Source of the DNA: Mucilaginibacter sp.
Lineage (GTDB): Bacteria; Bacteroidota; Bacteroidia; Sphingobacteriales; Sphingobacteriaceae
DNA length: 64,000 nucleotides
Direction of reading: 5' to 3'
NCBI RefSeq assembly: GCF_028288185.1
Contig: NZ_JAQBOF010000004.1
Span: 1 to 64,000, forward strand
Below the pieces are notes generated by a model, which saw nothing but the letters and a program-made list of their open reading frames with translations, was not told the DNA's origin and did not search any database. Positions within the stretch are counted from its first letter, which is position 1, and every line of letters begins with the position of its first letter. The translations under genes and the position numbers were made by a program. Below, piece after piece: positions 1 through 8,777 of the stretch.

Positions 1-49
1 ATTGATCAAATAACAGAAACAAAAGTTTTAATATCATTTAAGTAAGAAA

Positions 50-1285
50 ATGAGCAATATTAATTTAATTGATTCTTTCCAGGAATTCAAAGATTTTAAA
101 AACATCGATCGTCCAACGATGATGAGCGTGCTGGAAGACGTTTTCAGGAGCATGATCCGTAAAAAATACGGATCTGACGAAAATTGCGACGTAATTGTAA
201 ACACTGACAATGGTGACTTAGAAATTTGGCGCACACGTGTGGTTATGGAAGATGGTTTTAGTGAGGATGACGACCTGGAAATTGAGCTAAAAGAAGCAAA
301 AACATTGGATCCTGATTTAGAGGTAGGTGATGATTATGTGGAGCTGATAACTTTAGAGAGCTTTGGCCGCCGTGCAATATTAGCTGCGCGTCAAACCCTG
401 GTATCTAAAATATTAGAATTAGAAAAAGACGAGATATTTAAAAAATATAAAGATCGTGTTGGTGAGATAGTAACCGGCGAGGTTTACCAGGTTTGGAAAA
501 AAGAAACTTTGGTATTAGATGATGAAGGCAACGAGCTTTTATTACCTAAAACAGAGCAAATACCTGCCGACTACTTTAAAAAAGGCGATAGCGTTAAAGC
601 TATTGTTTACAAAGTAGATATGCTTAACAGCAACCCTAAGATCATTATATCACGTACAGCCCCCGAGTTTTTACAGCGTTTGTTTGAACTGGAAGTTCCT
701 GAAATTTTTGATGGCTTAATCACTATCAAGAAAATCGTACGCGAGCCGGGCGAAAGAGCTAAGGTAGCTGTTGAATCGTACGATGATCGTATCGATCCGG
801 TTGGTGCTTGTGTGGGTATGAAAGGTTCACGGATCCATGGTATCGTACGCGAGTTAAAAAATGAAAATATTGATGTTATAAATTATACCAACAATATTCA
901 GTTATATATACAACGCGCTTTATCGCCTGCTAAGATCACCTCTATTAAATTAGATGACGAGAAAAAAACAGCGGCAGTATATTTAAAGCCGGATCAGGTA
1001 TCATTAGCGATAGGCCGTGGCGGTCATAATATTAAATTAGCCGGCAAGTTAACCGGTTATGAAATAGATGTTTACCGCGAGGCTGATGAGCATGATGAGG
1101 ATGTGGATATTGAAGAATTTTCTGACGAAATTGAAAGCTGGATATTGGACGAATTTAAACGTATTGGTTTAGATACGGCAAAATCAGTTTTGGCATTAAC
1201 AGTAGGAGAACTGGTAAAACGTACAGATTTAGAAGAAGAAACAGTAAAAGAAGTACTATCAATATTGCAGGCAGAATTTGAATAA
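50..1285 (+). CDS. nusA: Transcription termination/antitermination factor NusA
   Basis: NusA binds RNA polymerase and nascent RNA, and governs pausing, termination and antitermination. The 411-residue product shows the family order: an N-terminal polymerase-binding domain (about 1-125), an S1 domain (about 135-200, starting near GEIVTGEVYQ) and two KH domains (about 230-370). KH2 carries LAIGRGGHNIKLAGKLTG, a typical GxxG loop. A short acidic tail follows, so the protein lacks the two acidic repeats of the longer E. coli NusA, as is usual outside Proteobacteria. infB follows 62 bp downstream, the conserved nusA-infB order; rimP would be expected just upstream, outside the window. The start gives a full-length N-terminal domain. 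Confidence 0.97.
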   Translation: MSNINLIDSFQEFKDFKNIDRPTMMSVLEDVFRSMIRKKYGSDENCDVIVNTDNGDLEIWRTRVVMEDGFSEDDDLEIELKEAKTLDPDLEVGDDYVELITLESFGRRAILAARQTLVSKILELEKDEIFKKYKDRVGEIVTGEVYQVWKKETLVLDDEGNELLLPKTEQIPADYFKKGDSVKAIVYKVDMLNSNPKIIISRTAPEFLQRLFELEVPEIFDGLITIKKIVREPGERAKVAVESYDDRIDPVGACVGMKGSRIHGIVRELKNENIDVINYTNNIQLYIQRALSPAKITSIKLDDEKKTAAVYLKPDQVSLAIGRGGHNIKLAGKLTGYEIDVYREADEHDEDVDIEEFSDEIESWILDEFKRIGLDTAKSVLALTVGELVKRTDLEEETVKEVLSILQAEFE

Positions 1286-1310
1286 AAGGAATTAAGCAAA
1301 ATTAAAATCG

Positions 1311-1318
1311 TATTTTTG
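1311..1318 (+). promoter_or_regulatory. Possible -7 box before infB
   Basis: TATTTTTG matches the Bacteroidota TAnnTTTG consensus and lies 29 bp before the infB start, in the nusA-infB gap. No TTG is well placed for a -33 element, so an internal promoter is only possible. Confidence 0.3.
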
Positions 1319-1347
1319 CATAAAATAAGCAGAGAAAGAATTAATAA

Positions 1348-4323
1348 ATGTCAGAAGACAAATCGATAAAATTAATAAAAGCAGTAAAAGAGCTTAACAT
1401 TGGTATGGGTACCATTGTTGATTTTTTGGCTACCAAAGGTTATAAGGTTGAAAAACAACCTATGGCAAAGCTGGATAACGACATGTACAATACCTTGTTA
1501 AAGGAATTTGCTGTTGACAAAAGTATTAAGGAAGAAGCCAAGCAGATCAGTATCGGTAAGATACGTAAAGACGAGCCCGGCGTTACGCCTGATAAGCCGG
1601 TTGAGACCCGCCGTTCGAGAGATTTCGAAAACGAAGAGATCCTGATAAAGAACGCCGGTAACTTTGCCGCGCCGCCAGCCCCGGTTGAAAAACCAAAGCC
1701 GGAGCCAACACCTGAGCCTGTAAAGGCAGAGGAAGTTATTGCCGACTCACGTCCTGGTGTAAAAATTGTAGGTAAGATCGACCTTAACAATTTAAATGCT
1801 AAGCCAGCCGAAAAGGTTAAAGAGGAAACTCCGAAACCAGAACCGGTTGCTGAAGTTAAAGCGCCGGAACCTGTTGCCGAAGTAAAAGCGCCAGAGCCGC
1901 CGGTTGTTGAAGTAAAAAAAGAAGTTGTACCCGAAGCACCAAAAGCAGCACCGGTAAAACCGGCAGCACCAGTTGTTGTAAAACCTGCACCGGAGCCAAA
2001 CGAAGAAGGTGGCGACCCTGATGTAATAAGGGCCAAAGCAGAGCGTTTAAGCGGGCCAAATATCGTTGGTAAGATAACTTTACCGGTTGTACCAAAACGT
2101 AACCCGGTAGCGTCATCATCAAACACCAACGCTGATCATAAACGCAAGCGTAAACGTAAAGATAACCAAGGACCAGGCCAGGGTGGTGGTAATAATAATA
2201 ACAGCCAAAATCCGCAGCAAGGTACTAACCCGGCCGGTGGCGGCAACGCTCCGCAAGGTGGTGGTAATAATACCAATAGTACTAATAATGCTAACCGTCC
2301 TGATTTTAGAAACAGGCCGAATAATACAGGCGGCGGCTATCAAGGCAATCGCCCTAATAATAACTTTAACCGTAATGCTCCGGCAAGTAGCGGCCCTAAA
2401 GAAGAGCCGTCAGAAAAAGATATACAAGACCAGATTAAAGCTACACTTGCCCGTTTAAGCGGTGCAGGTAAGTCTGGTAAGTTTGCTCAGCGTGCTAAAT
2501 TCCGTCGTCAAAAACGTGATGACGTAGCAGCCAATGCCGATGAACTGGCATTAGAGCAGGACGCGCAATCAAAAGTATTAAAGGTTACAGAGTTTGTTAC
2601 AGCTAATGAGTTAGCTATAATGATGGATGTATCTGTTACGCAGATCATCTCGACTTGTATGAGCCTGGGTATGTTCGTATCTATTAACCAACGTTTGGAT
2701 GCCGAAACGCTAAGCATTGTTGCGGATGAGTTTGGCTACCAGGTTGAGTTTGTAAAACCGCAGGACGAAGAGTTTATATTGGATCAGCCGGATGCTCCGG
2801 AAGACCTGATACCACGTGCGCCAATTGTAACCATAATGGGCCACGTAGATCATGGTAAAACATCGTTGTTGGACTTTATCCGCAAAACCAACGTAATAGG
2901 TGGTGAAGCGGGTGGTATAACCCAGCACATTGGTGCCTACGAAGTAACATTGCCTGATAATAAAGGAAAAATAACATTCCTGGATACACCGGGTCACGAG
3001 GCGTTTACCGCTATGCGTGCAAGGGGTGCACAGGTAACTGATCTTGTAATTATAGTTATTGCCGCTGATGATAGCGTGATGCCGCAAACCCGCGAGGCCA
3101 TAAACCACGCGCAGGCTGCAGGTGCACCAATTATCTTCGCTTTCAATAAAATTGACCGCCCGGGTGCTAACGCCGATAAGGTACGTGAGCAGCTATCAGC
3201 CATGAATATTTTAGTTGAAGAGTGGGGTGGTAAATATCAAACACAAGAAATATCAGCAAAAACAGGCTTAAACATTGAGTTGCTTTTGGAGAAAGTATTG
3301 TTGGAAGCTGAGTTGTTAGAGCTGAAAGCTAACCCTAATAAACGTGCCGTAGGTACTGTTATTGAGGCTGCTTTAGATAAAGGCCGTGGTATTGTTACCA
3401 CCATATTGGTACAAGCCGGTATGTTAAAAGTGGGCGACCCGATATTAGCCGGTTGTTACAGCGGACGTGTTAAAGCGTTAACTAACGAGCGTGGCCAAAG
3501 GGTTGAATCTGCAGGACCATCAACACCTGTACAGGTATTGGGTATGCAGGGCGCACCTACTGCCGGTGATAAATTTAACGTGTTAGAGACCGAGGTTGAA
3601 GCACGTGAAATTGCCAACAAACGCTTACAATTACAACGCGAGCAAGGTTTACGTACACAGAAACATATCACACTTGATGAAATTGGCCGCCGTTTGGCAG
3701 TTGGTAACTTTAAGGAGTTGAATATTATTGTTAAAGGTGACGTGGATGGTTCAATCGAAGCGTTATCCGATTCGTTATTGAAACTATCTACCGAGCAGAT
3801 ACAGGTTAACGTAATATCAAAAGCGGTTGGACAAATATCAGAATCTGACGTATTGTTAGCATCTGCGTCTGACGCGATCATCATTGGTTTCCAGGTACGC
3901 CCATCAGGTGGTGCCCGTAAACTGGCCGAAGCTGAGCAAATTGATATCAGGTTGTACTCTATCATCTACGATGCGATCAACGAGATCAAAGCGGCGATGG
4001 AAGGTATGTTGGCACCGACATTCGAAGAGAAGATTGTTGCTAACGTAGAGATACGCGAAACCTTCAAGATCAGCAAGGTTGGTACCATTGCAGGTTGTAT
4101 GGTGTTAGATGGTAAAATTACCCGTAACAGTAAGATCCGTATAGTGCGTGAAGGTGTGGTTATCTATACCGGCGAACTAGCTTCATTAAAACGTTTCAAA
4201 GACGATGTTAAAGAAGTTTCAGCCAACTACGAGTGCGGTCTGAACATCCAAAACTTTAACAACATTGAAGTAGGCGACATTGTTGAAGCTTACGAGAATG
4301 TAGAAGTTAAACGCAAGCTGTAA
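1348..4323 (+). CDS. infB: Translation initiation factor IF-2
   Basis: IF-2 is the GTPase that positions initiator fMet-tRNA on the 30S subunit and promotes subunit joining. The 991-residue product has an IF2_N helix at the N terminus, then a long low-complexity part. That part is Pro/Glu/Val/Lys-rich up to about residue 230, followed by a Gly/Asn-rich stretch at about 275-350. The G domain follows: GHVDHGKT at 498-505, DTPGHE from 546 and NKID from 600, all intact. The beta-barrel, IF2 domain 3 and C-terminal fMet-binding domain complete it. It follows nusA and ends at a strong intrinsic terminator. The Gly/Asn-rich insert is common in Bacteroidota, but its length and repetitiveness here are notable. 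Confidence 0.98.
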   Translation: MSEDKSIKLIKAVKELNIGMGTIVDFLATKGYKVEKQPMAKLDNDMYNTLLKEFAVDKSIKEEAKQISIGKIRKDEPGVTPDKPVETRRSRDFENEEILIKNAGNFAAPPAPVEKPKPEPTPEPVKAEEVIADSRPGVKIVGKIDLNNLNAKPAEKVKEETPKPEPVAEVKAPEPVAEVKAPEPPVVEVKKEVVPEAPKAAPVKPAAPVVVKPAPEPNEEGGDPDVIRAKAERLSGPNIVGKITLPVVPKRNPVASSSNTNADHKRKRKRKDNQGPGQGGGNNNNSQNPQQGTNPAGGGNAPQGGGNNTNSTNNANRPDFRNRPNNTGGGYQGNRPNNNFNRNAPASSGPKEEPSEKDIQDQIKATLARLSGAGKSGKFAQRAKFRRQKRDDVAANADELALEQDAQSKVLKVTEFVTANELAIMMDVSVTQIISTCMSLGMFVSINQRLDAETLSIVADEFGYQVEFVKPQDEEFILDQPDAPEDLIPRAPIVTIMGHVDHGKTSLLDFIRKTNVIGGEAGGITQHIGAYEVTLPDNKGKITFLDTPGHEAFTAMRARGAQVTDLVIIVIAADDSVMPQTREAINHAQAAGAPIIFAFNKIDRPGANADKVREQLSAMNILVEEWGGKYQTQEISAKTGLNIELLLEKVLLEAELLELKANPNKRAVGTVIEAALDKGRGIVTTILVQAGMLKVGDPILAGCYSGRVKALTNERGQRVESAGPSTPVQVLGMQGAPTAGDKFNVLETEVEAREIANKRLQLQREQGLRTQKHITLDEIGRRLAVGNFKELNIIVKGDVDGSIEALSDSLLKLSTEQIQVNVISKAVGQISESDVLLASASDAIIIGFQVRPSGGARKLAEAEQIDIRLYSIIYDAINEIKAAMEGMLAPTFEEKIVANVEIRETFKISKVGTIAGCMVLDGKITRNSKIRIVREGVVIYTGELASLKRFKDDVKEVSANYECGLNIQNFNNIEVGDIVEAYENVEVKRKL

Positions 4324-4341
4324 TAGCAAGTTTATTATATT

Positions 4342-4376
4342 AAAAAGGCTCATCGGTAATCGATGAGCCTTTTTTG
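4342..4376 (+). terminator. Intrinsic terminator after infB
   Basis: A perfect stem (AGGCTCATCG / CGATGAGCCT) with a GTAAT loop, followed by a T run, sits 20 bp after the infB stop. It ends the nusA-infB unit. Confidence 0.9.
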
Positions 4377-4391
4377 TTTATTAATAATTAG

Positions 4392-4431
4392 CTTGTCATT
4401 TCTCACTCGTACCTCGTTTCGAAATGACAAG
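4392..4431. repeat. Short palindromic repeat (GTCATTTC family)
   Basis: Perfect 11-bp arms, CTTGTCATTTC at 4392-4402 and GAAATGACAAG at 4421-4431, enclose TCACTCGTACCTCG. The right half resembles that of the longer element at 18690-18770, so this looks like a reduced copy of the same intergenic family. Confidence 0.7.
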
Positions 4432-4454
4432 GGGTGTTAATGTATTGTTATCCG

Positions 4455-5129
4455 CTACAATACTATCTCTTCTCCAATAGCAGGCAACTTAATATTTATC
4501 CCGGCTTTAATAAACTTTTCTACCGCTTCTTCCTTGTCAATAACTATTTCTGGGAAGGTATCATAATGCATACCAATAATGTTTTTGCAGTTGATAAACC
4601 CAGCAACTTTTATAGCGTCATCAACACCCATGGTATAATTATCTCCTATGGGTAAAAAGGCCCAGTTCAGGTTTTCATCTTCCAACAGTTTCATATCATA
4701 GGTAAGTGCGGTATCCCCGGCATAATAGACCTTTTTACTTTCAGAATAAAGCACAAAACCGGCAGGATTGCCTCCGGCCGCGCCATCAGGCATGGTGCTT
4801 GAGTGTACGGCGTTAACCATTTTTACCCGGCCAAAATCAAAATTAAAGCCGCCGCCTATGTTCATACCGTGTGCCTCAATACCTTGCTTGCCTAACCAAC
4901 CGGCTATTTCGGCAATGCAGATCACTTTGGCACCGCTGCTTTTTTGTATAGCTATCAAATCAGCTACATGGTCACCGTGCCCATGCGACACCAGGATATA
5001 ATCAGGCTTCAGCGCATAGATATCGATATGGCTTGCCGCCGGATTTGGCGTTATAAAAGGATCAAACAAAAGCTTCTTGCCTTCGGTTTCGATCATGATG
5101 GTTGATTGTCCGTAGTAAGTAGTTTTCAT
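4455..5129 (-). CDS. UPF0173 metal-dependent hydrolase (metallo-beta-lactamase fold)
   Basis: A 224-residue metallo-beta-lactamase-fold hydrolase of the UPF0173 type; the physiological substrate is unknown. The zinc-binding motif HGHGDH lies at residues 49-54, after LVS. A later His after AVHSS, a GDTAL motif and GMHYDTFP near the C terminus supply the remaining metal ligands. The start is set at MKTTYYGQST, where family homology begins; an in-frame ATG 36 bp upstream would add a poorly matching leader. The gene converges on infB. A palindromic repeat (5160-5224) separates it from ebfC upstream, so it is probably transcribed alone. There is no signal peptide, so a cytoplasmic enzyme is expected. 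Confidence 0.88.
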   Translation of the reverse strand: MKTTYYGQSTIMIETEGKKLLFDPFITPNPAASHIDIYALKPDYILVSHGHGDHVADLIAIQKSSGAKVICIAEIAGWLGKQGIEAHGMNIGGGFNFDFGRVKMVNAVHSSTMPDGAAGGNPAGFVLYSESKKVYYAGDTALTYDMKLLEDENLNWAFLPIGDNYTMGVDDAIKVAGFINCKNIIGMHYDTFPEIVIDKEEAVEKFIKAGINIKLPAIGEEIVL

Positions 5130-5159
5130 GGCTTTATATAATATTGAATAATGAATTTT

Positions 5160-5224
5160 GAACACCCAATATCGAAGTATGAAAAATCAAACCTTCATCA
5201 TTCAAAATTCGATATTGAGTGTTC
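5160..5224. repeat. Palindromic repeat, 17-bp arms
   Basis: Arms at 5160-5176 (GAACACCCAATATCGAA) and 5208-5224 match as an inverted repeat with one mismatch. It lies between the UPF0173 gene and ebfC. Confidence 0.7.
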
Positions 5225-5239
5225 GATATTACTTTTTTT

Positions 5240-5274
5240 AAGTCTCCCCTACCGGGGGAGATTTAGAGGGGGCT
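5240..5274. repeat. 35-bp interspersed repeat, copy 1
   Basis: This 35-bp segment, containing CTCCCCTACCGGGGGAG, is identical to positions 40388-40422. It lies at the 3' end of ebfC. The inner CTCCCC/GGGGAG arms can form a hairpin. Confidence 0.85.
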
Positions 5275-5579
5275 TATTGTTTAAACATCCCACCAATCCC
5301 GCCAAACATATCTTTTGTCACGGCGGCCATTTCGCTTTGGCTAACGTTGTCGGCCTGCTCCATTGCTTTGTTTATGGCAATCACCATTAACTCTTCAATT
5401 TCCTCTTTATCGGCTTCCTTAAAAAAATCGGCATCAATGTTTACCGACTGGATAATTTTATTGCCCGTAGCCGTAACGCTGATCTTACCACCCTCGGCAG
5501 TACCCGTTACGGTTATGGCATCTAAGCGTTTCTTAACCTCGCCGGCTTTTTGTTGTACTTCAAATAATTTATCAAACAT
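5274..5579 (-). CDS. YbaB/EbfC family nucleoid-associated protein
   Basis: A small DNA-binding protein of the YbaB/EbfC family, which forms dimers that bind DNA and affects nucleoid organisation. The 101-residue product has the family's usual length, an N-terminal amphipathic helix (LFEVQQKAGEVKKRLD), the central beta strands (GGKISVTATGNKIIQSVNI) and a C-terminal helix ending in a Met/Gly/Phe-rich tail. Unusually for this window, a good Shine-Dalgarno sequence precedes the start: AAGGAG five bases upstream. It is not next to recR or dnaX, its common partners elsewhere. Confidence 0.9.
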   Translation of the reverse strand: MFDKLFEVQQKAGEVKKRLDAITVTGTAEGGKISVTATGNKIIQSVNIDADFFKEADKEEIEELMVIAINKAMEQADNVSQSEMAAVTKDMFGGIGGMFKQ

Positions 5580-5584
5580 GTTAA

Positions 5585-5590
5585 CTCCTT
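5585..5590 (-). promoter_or_regulatory. Shine-Dalgarno sequence of the EbfC gene
   Basis: AAGGAG on the minus strand, five bases before the ATG. It confirms the start; most genes in this window lack such a site. Confidence 0.7.
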
Positions 5591-5618
5591 TATCTTTTTA
5601 CAGAACAGTATTTACAGC

Positions 5619-6947
5619 TTAGTGTTTATGCGCTTTGTGTTTTTTAACGGTGCTGTGTTTGGCTACGGGTTCTTTCTTCTGTTTTTTAACGGGCTGCTTT
5701 TTCTTTTCTAAAGTAGGGGCCCGTGCCTGTTCATCCTCTTCCTCGCCGCCGCGGCCGTAAGCTCTTGCACGTACTACGGGCATGCCGGTCATTTTAAACA
5801 GATCATCAAGGTGCAGCAGGCTACCGTTCGTCATGTTATCCAGCAATATAATTACTACATCTTCCTTCATATCGCGCAAAAAGTTATGGCGATAGCCATG
5901 CCACCAGCCGGTGTGGTAAACCACTTTCTCGTTAGGCGCCTCGAACAAATGCCAGCCATAACCATACCCGAAATGACCGTTCTTTAACGGAACACGGTTG
6001 GTATAAGCCGAATCCTGCGTGGCCTGTTTAATGAGCTTTCCGGCACGCAGCGCACGATCGAATAGGAAAAGATCGCCCACGGTACTATAAATACCTTTAT
6101 CGCCAACGGGCCCGTCCAGGTAGTTTTGCGCTACCGAGTACCGCCAGCTGTTACGATCGTGCCCCAATACCTTGGTGGGTATTTTATCGTAAGTGGCCTT
6201 GGAGTATACATTGGTATGCTTCATGCCGGCCGGCAGAAAAACGTTCCGCATCATATAATCGGCGTACGGCATATGTGCAGCCTTCTCTACAATAGAGCCC
6301 AGCACCATAAAGTTGGAGTTGTTGTAATGATAACCTTTGTCGGGCAGGTTATAACGTGCAGGTTTGTACTGGGCCAGTAAGTCCATCATTTGCTGGTTGG
6401 TAACCCCTTTTTTCTGATCGCGGTGTTCTTTGCGGAAAACATCATCGATAGCATATACATAGTTGGGCAGGCCCGAGCGGTGCGTAAGCAGCATGCGGAT
6501 AGTTACGCCATGATATGGGAAATTGGGGAAAAACTGCTGCACGGAGTCTTCAAGACGCAGCTTGCCCCGCTCCATTAACTGCAGAATGGCGGTCGATGTC
6601 ATAGTTTTGCTAATGGACGCCAGTTCAAACTGAGAGTTGAGCGTCAGGCTGTCCTGGTGCGGGTAGTTAGCCCAGCCGAAAGCATTTTGGTAAACTATCT
6701 TTCCTTTTTTTGCCACCAGTATGTTACCGTTAAACCCGGCTGCCGTGTGCAGGTGCTGCATAAAAGCATCTATCTGTTTATCGGCGTTTCTAGGATTATA
6801 AGCTAACAAAGCTTTGGTATCTAACGGTTTACTTTTTTCGGGGGATGCAGCAGAAGAGCCCTTGTTTTCGCCAGGTTTTGACGAGCATGAGGTTAATACA
6901 AGCAGGGCGACAGTAAAAGTTAGGAGGCCTTGTTTCAATAATTTCAT
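5619..6947 (-). CDS. Serine hydrolase lipoprotein, beta-lactamase/class C-like
   Basis: A 442-residue lipoprotein of the serine beta-lactamase/DD-peptidase superfamily, probably a periplasmic esterase or peptidase rather than a resistance enzyme. The signal peptide ends in the lipobox LTSC (Cys21). Catalytic motifs are intact: SISK at 111-114, YNN at 208-210 and HTG at 345-347. A Lys/His-rich tail of about 45 residues (KKKQPVKKQKKEP and on) follows the catalytic domain and is unusual; it may bind nucleic acid, cell wall or membrane. It faces a divergent TPR gene across a 115-bp gap. Confidence 0.88.
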   Translation of the reverse strand: MKLLKQGLLTFTVALLVLTSCSSKPGENKGSSAASPEKSKPLDTKALLAYNPRNADKQIDAFMQHLHTAAGFNGNILVAKKGKIVYQNAFGWANYPHQDSLTLNSQFELASISKTMTSTAILQLMERGKLRLEDSVQQFFPNFPYHGVTIRMLLTHRSGLPNYVYAIDDVFRKEHRDQKKGVTNQQMMDLLAQYKPARYNLPDKGYHYNNSNFMVLGSIVEKAAHMPYADYMMRNVFLPAGMKHTNVYSKATYDKIPTKVLGHDRNSWRYSVAQNYLDGPVGDKGIYSTVGDLFLFDRALRAGKLIKQATQDSAYTNRVPLKNGHFGYGYGWHLFEAPNEKVVYHTGWWHGYRHNFLRDMKEDVVIILLDNMTNGSLLHLDDLFKMTGMPVVRARAYGRGGEEEDEQARAPTLEKKKQPVKKQKKEPVAKHSTVKKHKAHKH

Positions 6948-7062
6948 AGGGAATATACGATCAAGATAAACGAATTGCGAAAATTGGAAAATATAACTCG
7001 CGTTGAAACTAAAGTTTTAAACATTTTATTGTTTTAGTTAATAACCTTACTAAATTTAAAAG

Positions 7063-7944
7063 ATGCAAACTCTACTAAGAATATTAACGGCCTTTTTGTT
7101 TTTAGCGAGCCCAATTATTGTGTCCGGACAGGACGCCACCGATGACCCGGCCACCAATTACAAAACTGCACTTGAATTAGTAAACGCCAACAAAGGCACC
7201 GAGGGCATACCCTACCTGGAGAAAGTAATTAAGACGCAATCAAATTATACAAACGCGGCTTATAGTTTGTTGGGAGGGATATATGATAAGGCCCTACAGC
7301 CCGAAAAAGCCATAGCAGTTTATAAAGAAGGATTAAAAGCTTATCCGCAAGACCAAAGCTTGTATTTTAATTTAGGCATAGCCGATTTCCGTGCCAAACA
7401 ATATGCCGATGCCGAACTGGCCGCTGTTGAAGCCATAAAATTGGACCCTAAACATGCCAACAGTCAGCGGTTATACGGCTTGGTAACTTTTCACCAAAAC
7501 AAGCGGATGAACGCCTTACTGGCCTTTTGCAGCTTTTTATTGCTCGAGCCCAATAACCCGCGTGCTGATGAAGCCACCACCAATATGCAAAGCATACTAA
7601 AAGGGGGCGTATTAAAAGATGACAGTCCGGTTAAAACCCCACCTGCCGATGCCAAAGAAACCGCTGCGCTAAACGCCATTATATCATCAACCATTGCCGC
7701 CGGGCAAGCCAAAAAACTAACCGGCACCGCACTATTAGAATTTCAGCTAAAAACCATATTTACCCAGGCTGGGCAGGCATCTGCCAAAAAAGCGGACAAA
7801 ACCTTTTTTGATAAATTTTATGCCGATTACTTTTATAAACTGGTGCAAAGTGGTAATGTACCGGCGTTTGTAAAGGCGATCAATAGTAAGGCAGAAGACG
7901 CTGGGTTGAGCGAGTGGGTTAAGGGGACGGAGCGGGGGTTTTAA
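7063..7944 (+). CDS. Secreted tetratricopeptide repeat protein
   Basis: A 293-residue protein with a signal peptide (hydrophobic stretch ending near VSGQD, about residue 23) and at least three TPR units between residues 30 and 165. These carry typical residues such as NAAYSLLGGIYDKALQPEKA and LYFNLGIADFRAKQYADAEL. The C-terminal 110 residues are helical with no recognised motif. TPR proteins act as scaffolds, and no partner can be inferred from the neighbours. An SMI1/KNR4 remnant follows 9 bp after the stop, on the same strand. Confidence 0.8.
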   Translation: MQTLLRILTAFLFLASPIIVSGQDATDDPATNYKTALELVNANKGTEGIPYLEKVIKTQSNYTNAAYSLLGGIYDKALQPEKAIAVYKEGLKAYPQDQSLYFNLGIADFRAKQYADAELAAVEAIKLDPKHANSQRLYGLVTFHQNKRMNALLAFCSFLLLEPNNPRADEATTNMQSILKGGVLKDDSPVKTPPADAKETAALNAIISSTIAAGQAKKLTGTALLEFQLKTIFTQAGQASAKKADKTFFDKFYADYFYKLVQSGNVPAFVKAINSKAEDAGLSEWVKGTERGF

Positions 7945-7953
7945 GGACAGGCA

Positions 7954-8249
7954 ATGACTGAAATAATAAATAGATGTGAGTTAGTAGTAGCTGAGTTCAA
8001 TAAGTTTTCTGAGGACTTGGTATATTTGGGTCGCCCAATATCAGACAATCGATTAGAAGTTTTCGAATCTCAAATTGACTTTATACTTCCATTTGATTTT
8101 AAATACCTACTTAAAAAGCACAATGGCTTTTCTTTAAACGGCACTGAAGTTTATGGAATTGACGAAAGTTTAGCTTTATTGATTGGGTTAAAGAGGTGAT
8201 GATAGACTGGACACTTGACGATTACAATTACGATGGGACAGAAAAGTAA
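7954..8249 (+). pseudogene. SMI1/KNR4-family remnant with internal deletion
   Basis: The first 75 or so codons give an SMI1/KNR4-like N terminus (ESQIDFILPFDFKYLLKKHN, then GFSLNGTEVYGID). The frame then stops at 8199 after only 81 residues; family members usually have 130-180. From about 8178 another frame reads IDWVKEVMIDWTLDDYNYDG and stops at 8249, which resembles the C-terminal end of such proteins. The simplest reading is an out-of-frame deletion of the central part. SMI1/KNR4 proteins often act as immunity proteins against polymorphic toxins, but no toxin gene is nearby. It could instead be expressed as an 81-residue fragment. Confidence 0.65.
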
Positions 8250-8262
8250 CAATGTTTTAGCC

Positions 8263-8288
8263 AACCCTCTTTCTGCTCGCGGAGGGTT
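8263..8288. repeat. Short hairpin after the SMI1 remnant
   Basis: AACCCTC (8263-8269) and GAGGGTT (8282-8288) form a 7-bp stem. It could end transcription of the TPR unit or be an intergenic palindrome; no clear T run follows. Confidence 0.4.
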
Positions 8289-8313
8289 AAAACTGCATAA
8301 GTAGCCAGTATCT

Positions 8314-8345
8314 CCGTAACTTTTTAATATTAATTTACATCACCC
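8314..8345 (+). repeat. Direct repeat, upstream copy of the fumC leader segment
   Basis: CCGTAACTTTTT followed by AATATTAATTTACATC is repeated at 8700-8732 with small changes. The two copies bracket the 42-bp array. Between them (8346-8537) lies AT-rich DNA without a recognisable gene. Confidence 0.65.
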
Positions 8346-8537
8346 CGGTGGCCGCGTTCCCCAAAATCACCGCCACCATTTAACCTCTAATTTTTTTGTA
8401 TATTGTAACTATCCTGAATGTTGTTAAAGCTTCAAAAACAATTAAATTATCTAAATCTGTTTTTACGCCAAAATCAACACAAGTTCTTTGATTTTTTATT
8501 TAATAGATTGATTATTAGCTTATTGCGATAAAAACCT

Positions 8538-8705
8538 ACTGTCGGTATTATCCCTTATACCCGATAAATGGCAAATATTACTACCGGCAAAACGCCTGAT
8601 ACCCGATAAATGGGTAAAATTACTACCAGCAAAACGTTCAACGCCCGAAAAATGGTCATTTTTACTACCGGCATAAGCATTAACACCCGTAAAACTGTCC
8701 CGTAA
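8538..8705. repeat. Tandem repeat array, four 42-bp units, upstream of fumC
   Basis: Four units begin at 8538, 8580, 8622 and 8664, each exactly 42 bp apart. Each opens with ACTACCGGC or a close variant and carries CCCGATAAA or a variant in its second half. Divergence rises towards the outer copies. The minus strand reads open through the array as a 14-residue periodic peptide (FAGSN..HLSGI), but any stop-free 42-bp repeat would do so. The array ends about 40 bp before the fumC -7 box. Confidence 0.85.
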
Positions 8706-8732
8706 CTTTTTGAATATTATTTTACATCCCAC
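8700..8732 (+). repeat. Direct repeat, downstream copy in the fumC promoter region
   Basis: This is the second copy of the segment at 8314-8345 (CCGTAACTTTTTGAATATTA, then TTTACATC). It overlaps the end of the last 42-bp unit and leads into the fumC promoter. Confidence 0.6.
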
Positions 8733-8744
8733 CTGTTTTACCGC

Positions 8745-8752
8745 TACCTTTG
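8745..8752 (+). promoter_or_regulatory. Predicted -7 box of fumC
   Basis: TACCTTTG fits the Bacteroidota TAnnTTTG consensus and ends 25 bp before the fumC ATG. No good -33 TTG lies at the usual distance. Confidence 0.45.
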
Positions 8753-8777
8753 CAGCTGAAAATTATACTGCATTATA

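Noticed and set aside
1440..2129. Long antisense open frames within infB (229 residues) and similar shadows elsewhere
   Set aside because: They arise from biased codon composition of the real gene on the other strand and have no domain or promoter support.
4324..4454. tRNA gene downstream of infB
   Set aside because: Only a terminator and a short palindrome are present; no cloverleaf could be drawn here or in the other gaps.
5619..6947. Beta-lactam resistance gene
   Set aside because: It has the serine beta-lactamase fold but is a lipoprotein with a basic tail and belongs to the broad serine hydrolase group; nothing points to resistance.
8538..8705. CRISPR array
   Set aside because: The 42-bp units are contiguous and degenerate with no unique spacers, and no cas gene is in the window.
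8520..8732. A 70-residue minus-strand gene with 14-residue repeats
   Set aside because: Its open frame follows from a stop-free repeat of 42 bp; it has no start signal or recognisable domain, and it overlaps the fumC leader. It remains possible only as a gene remnant.
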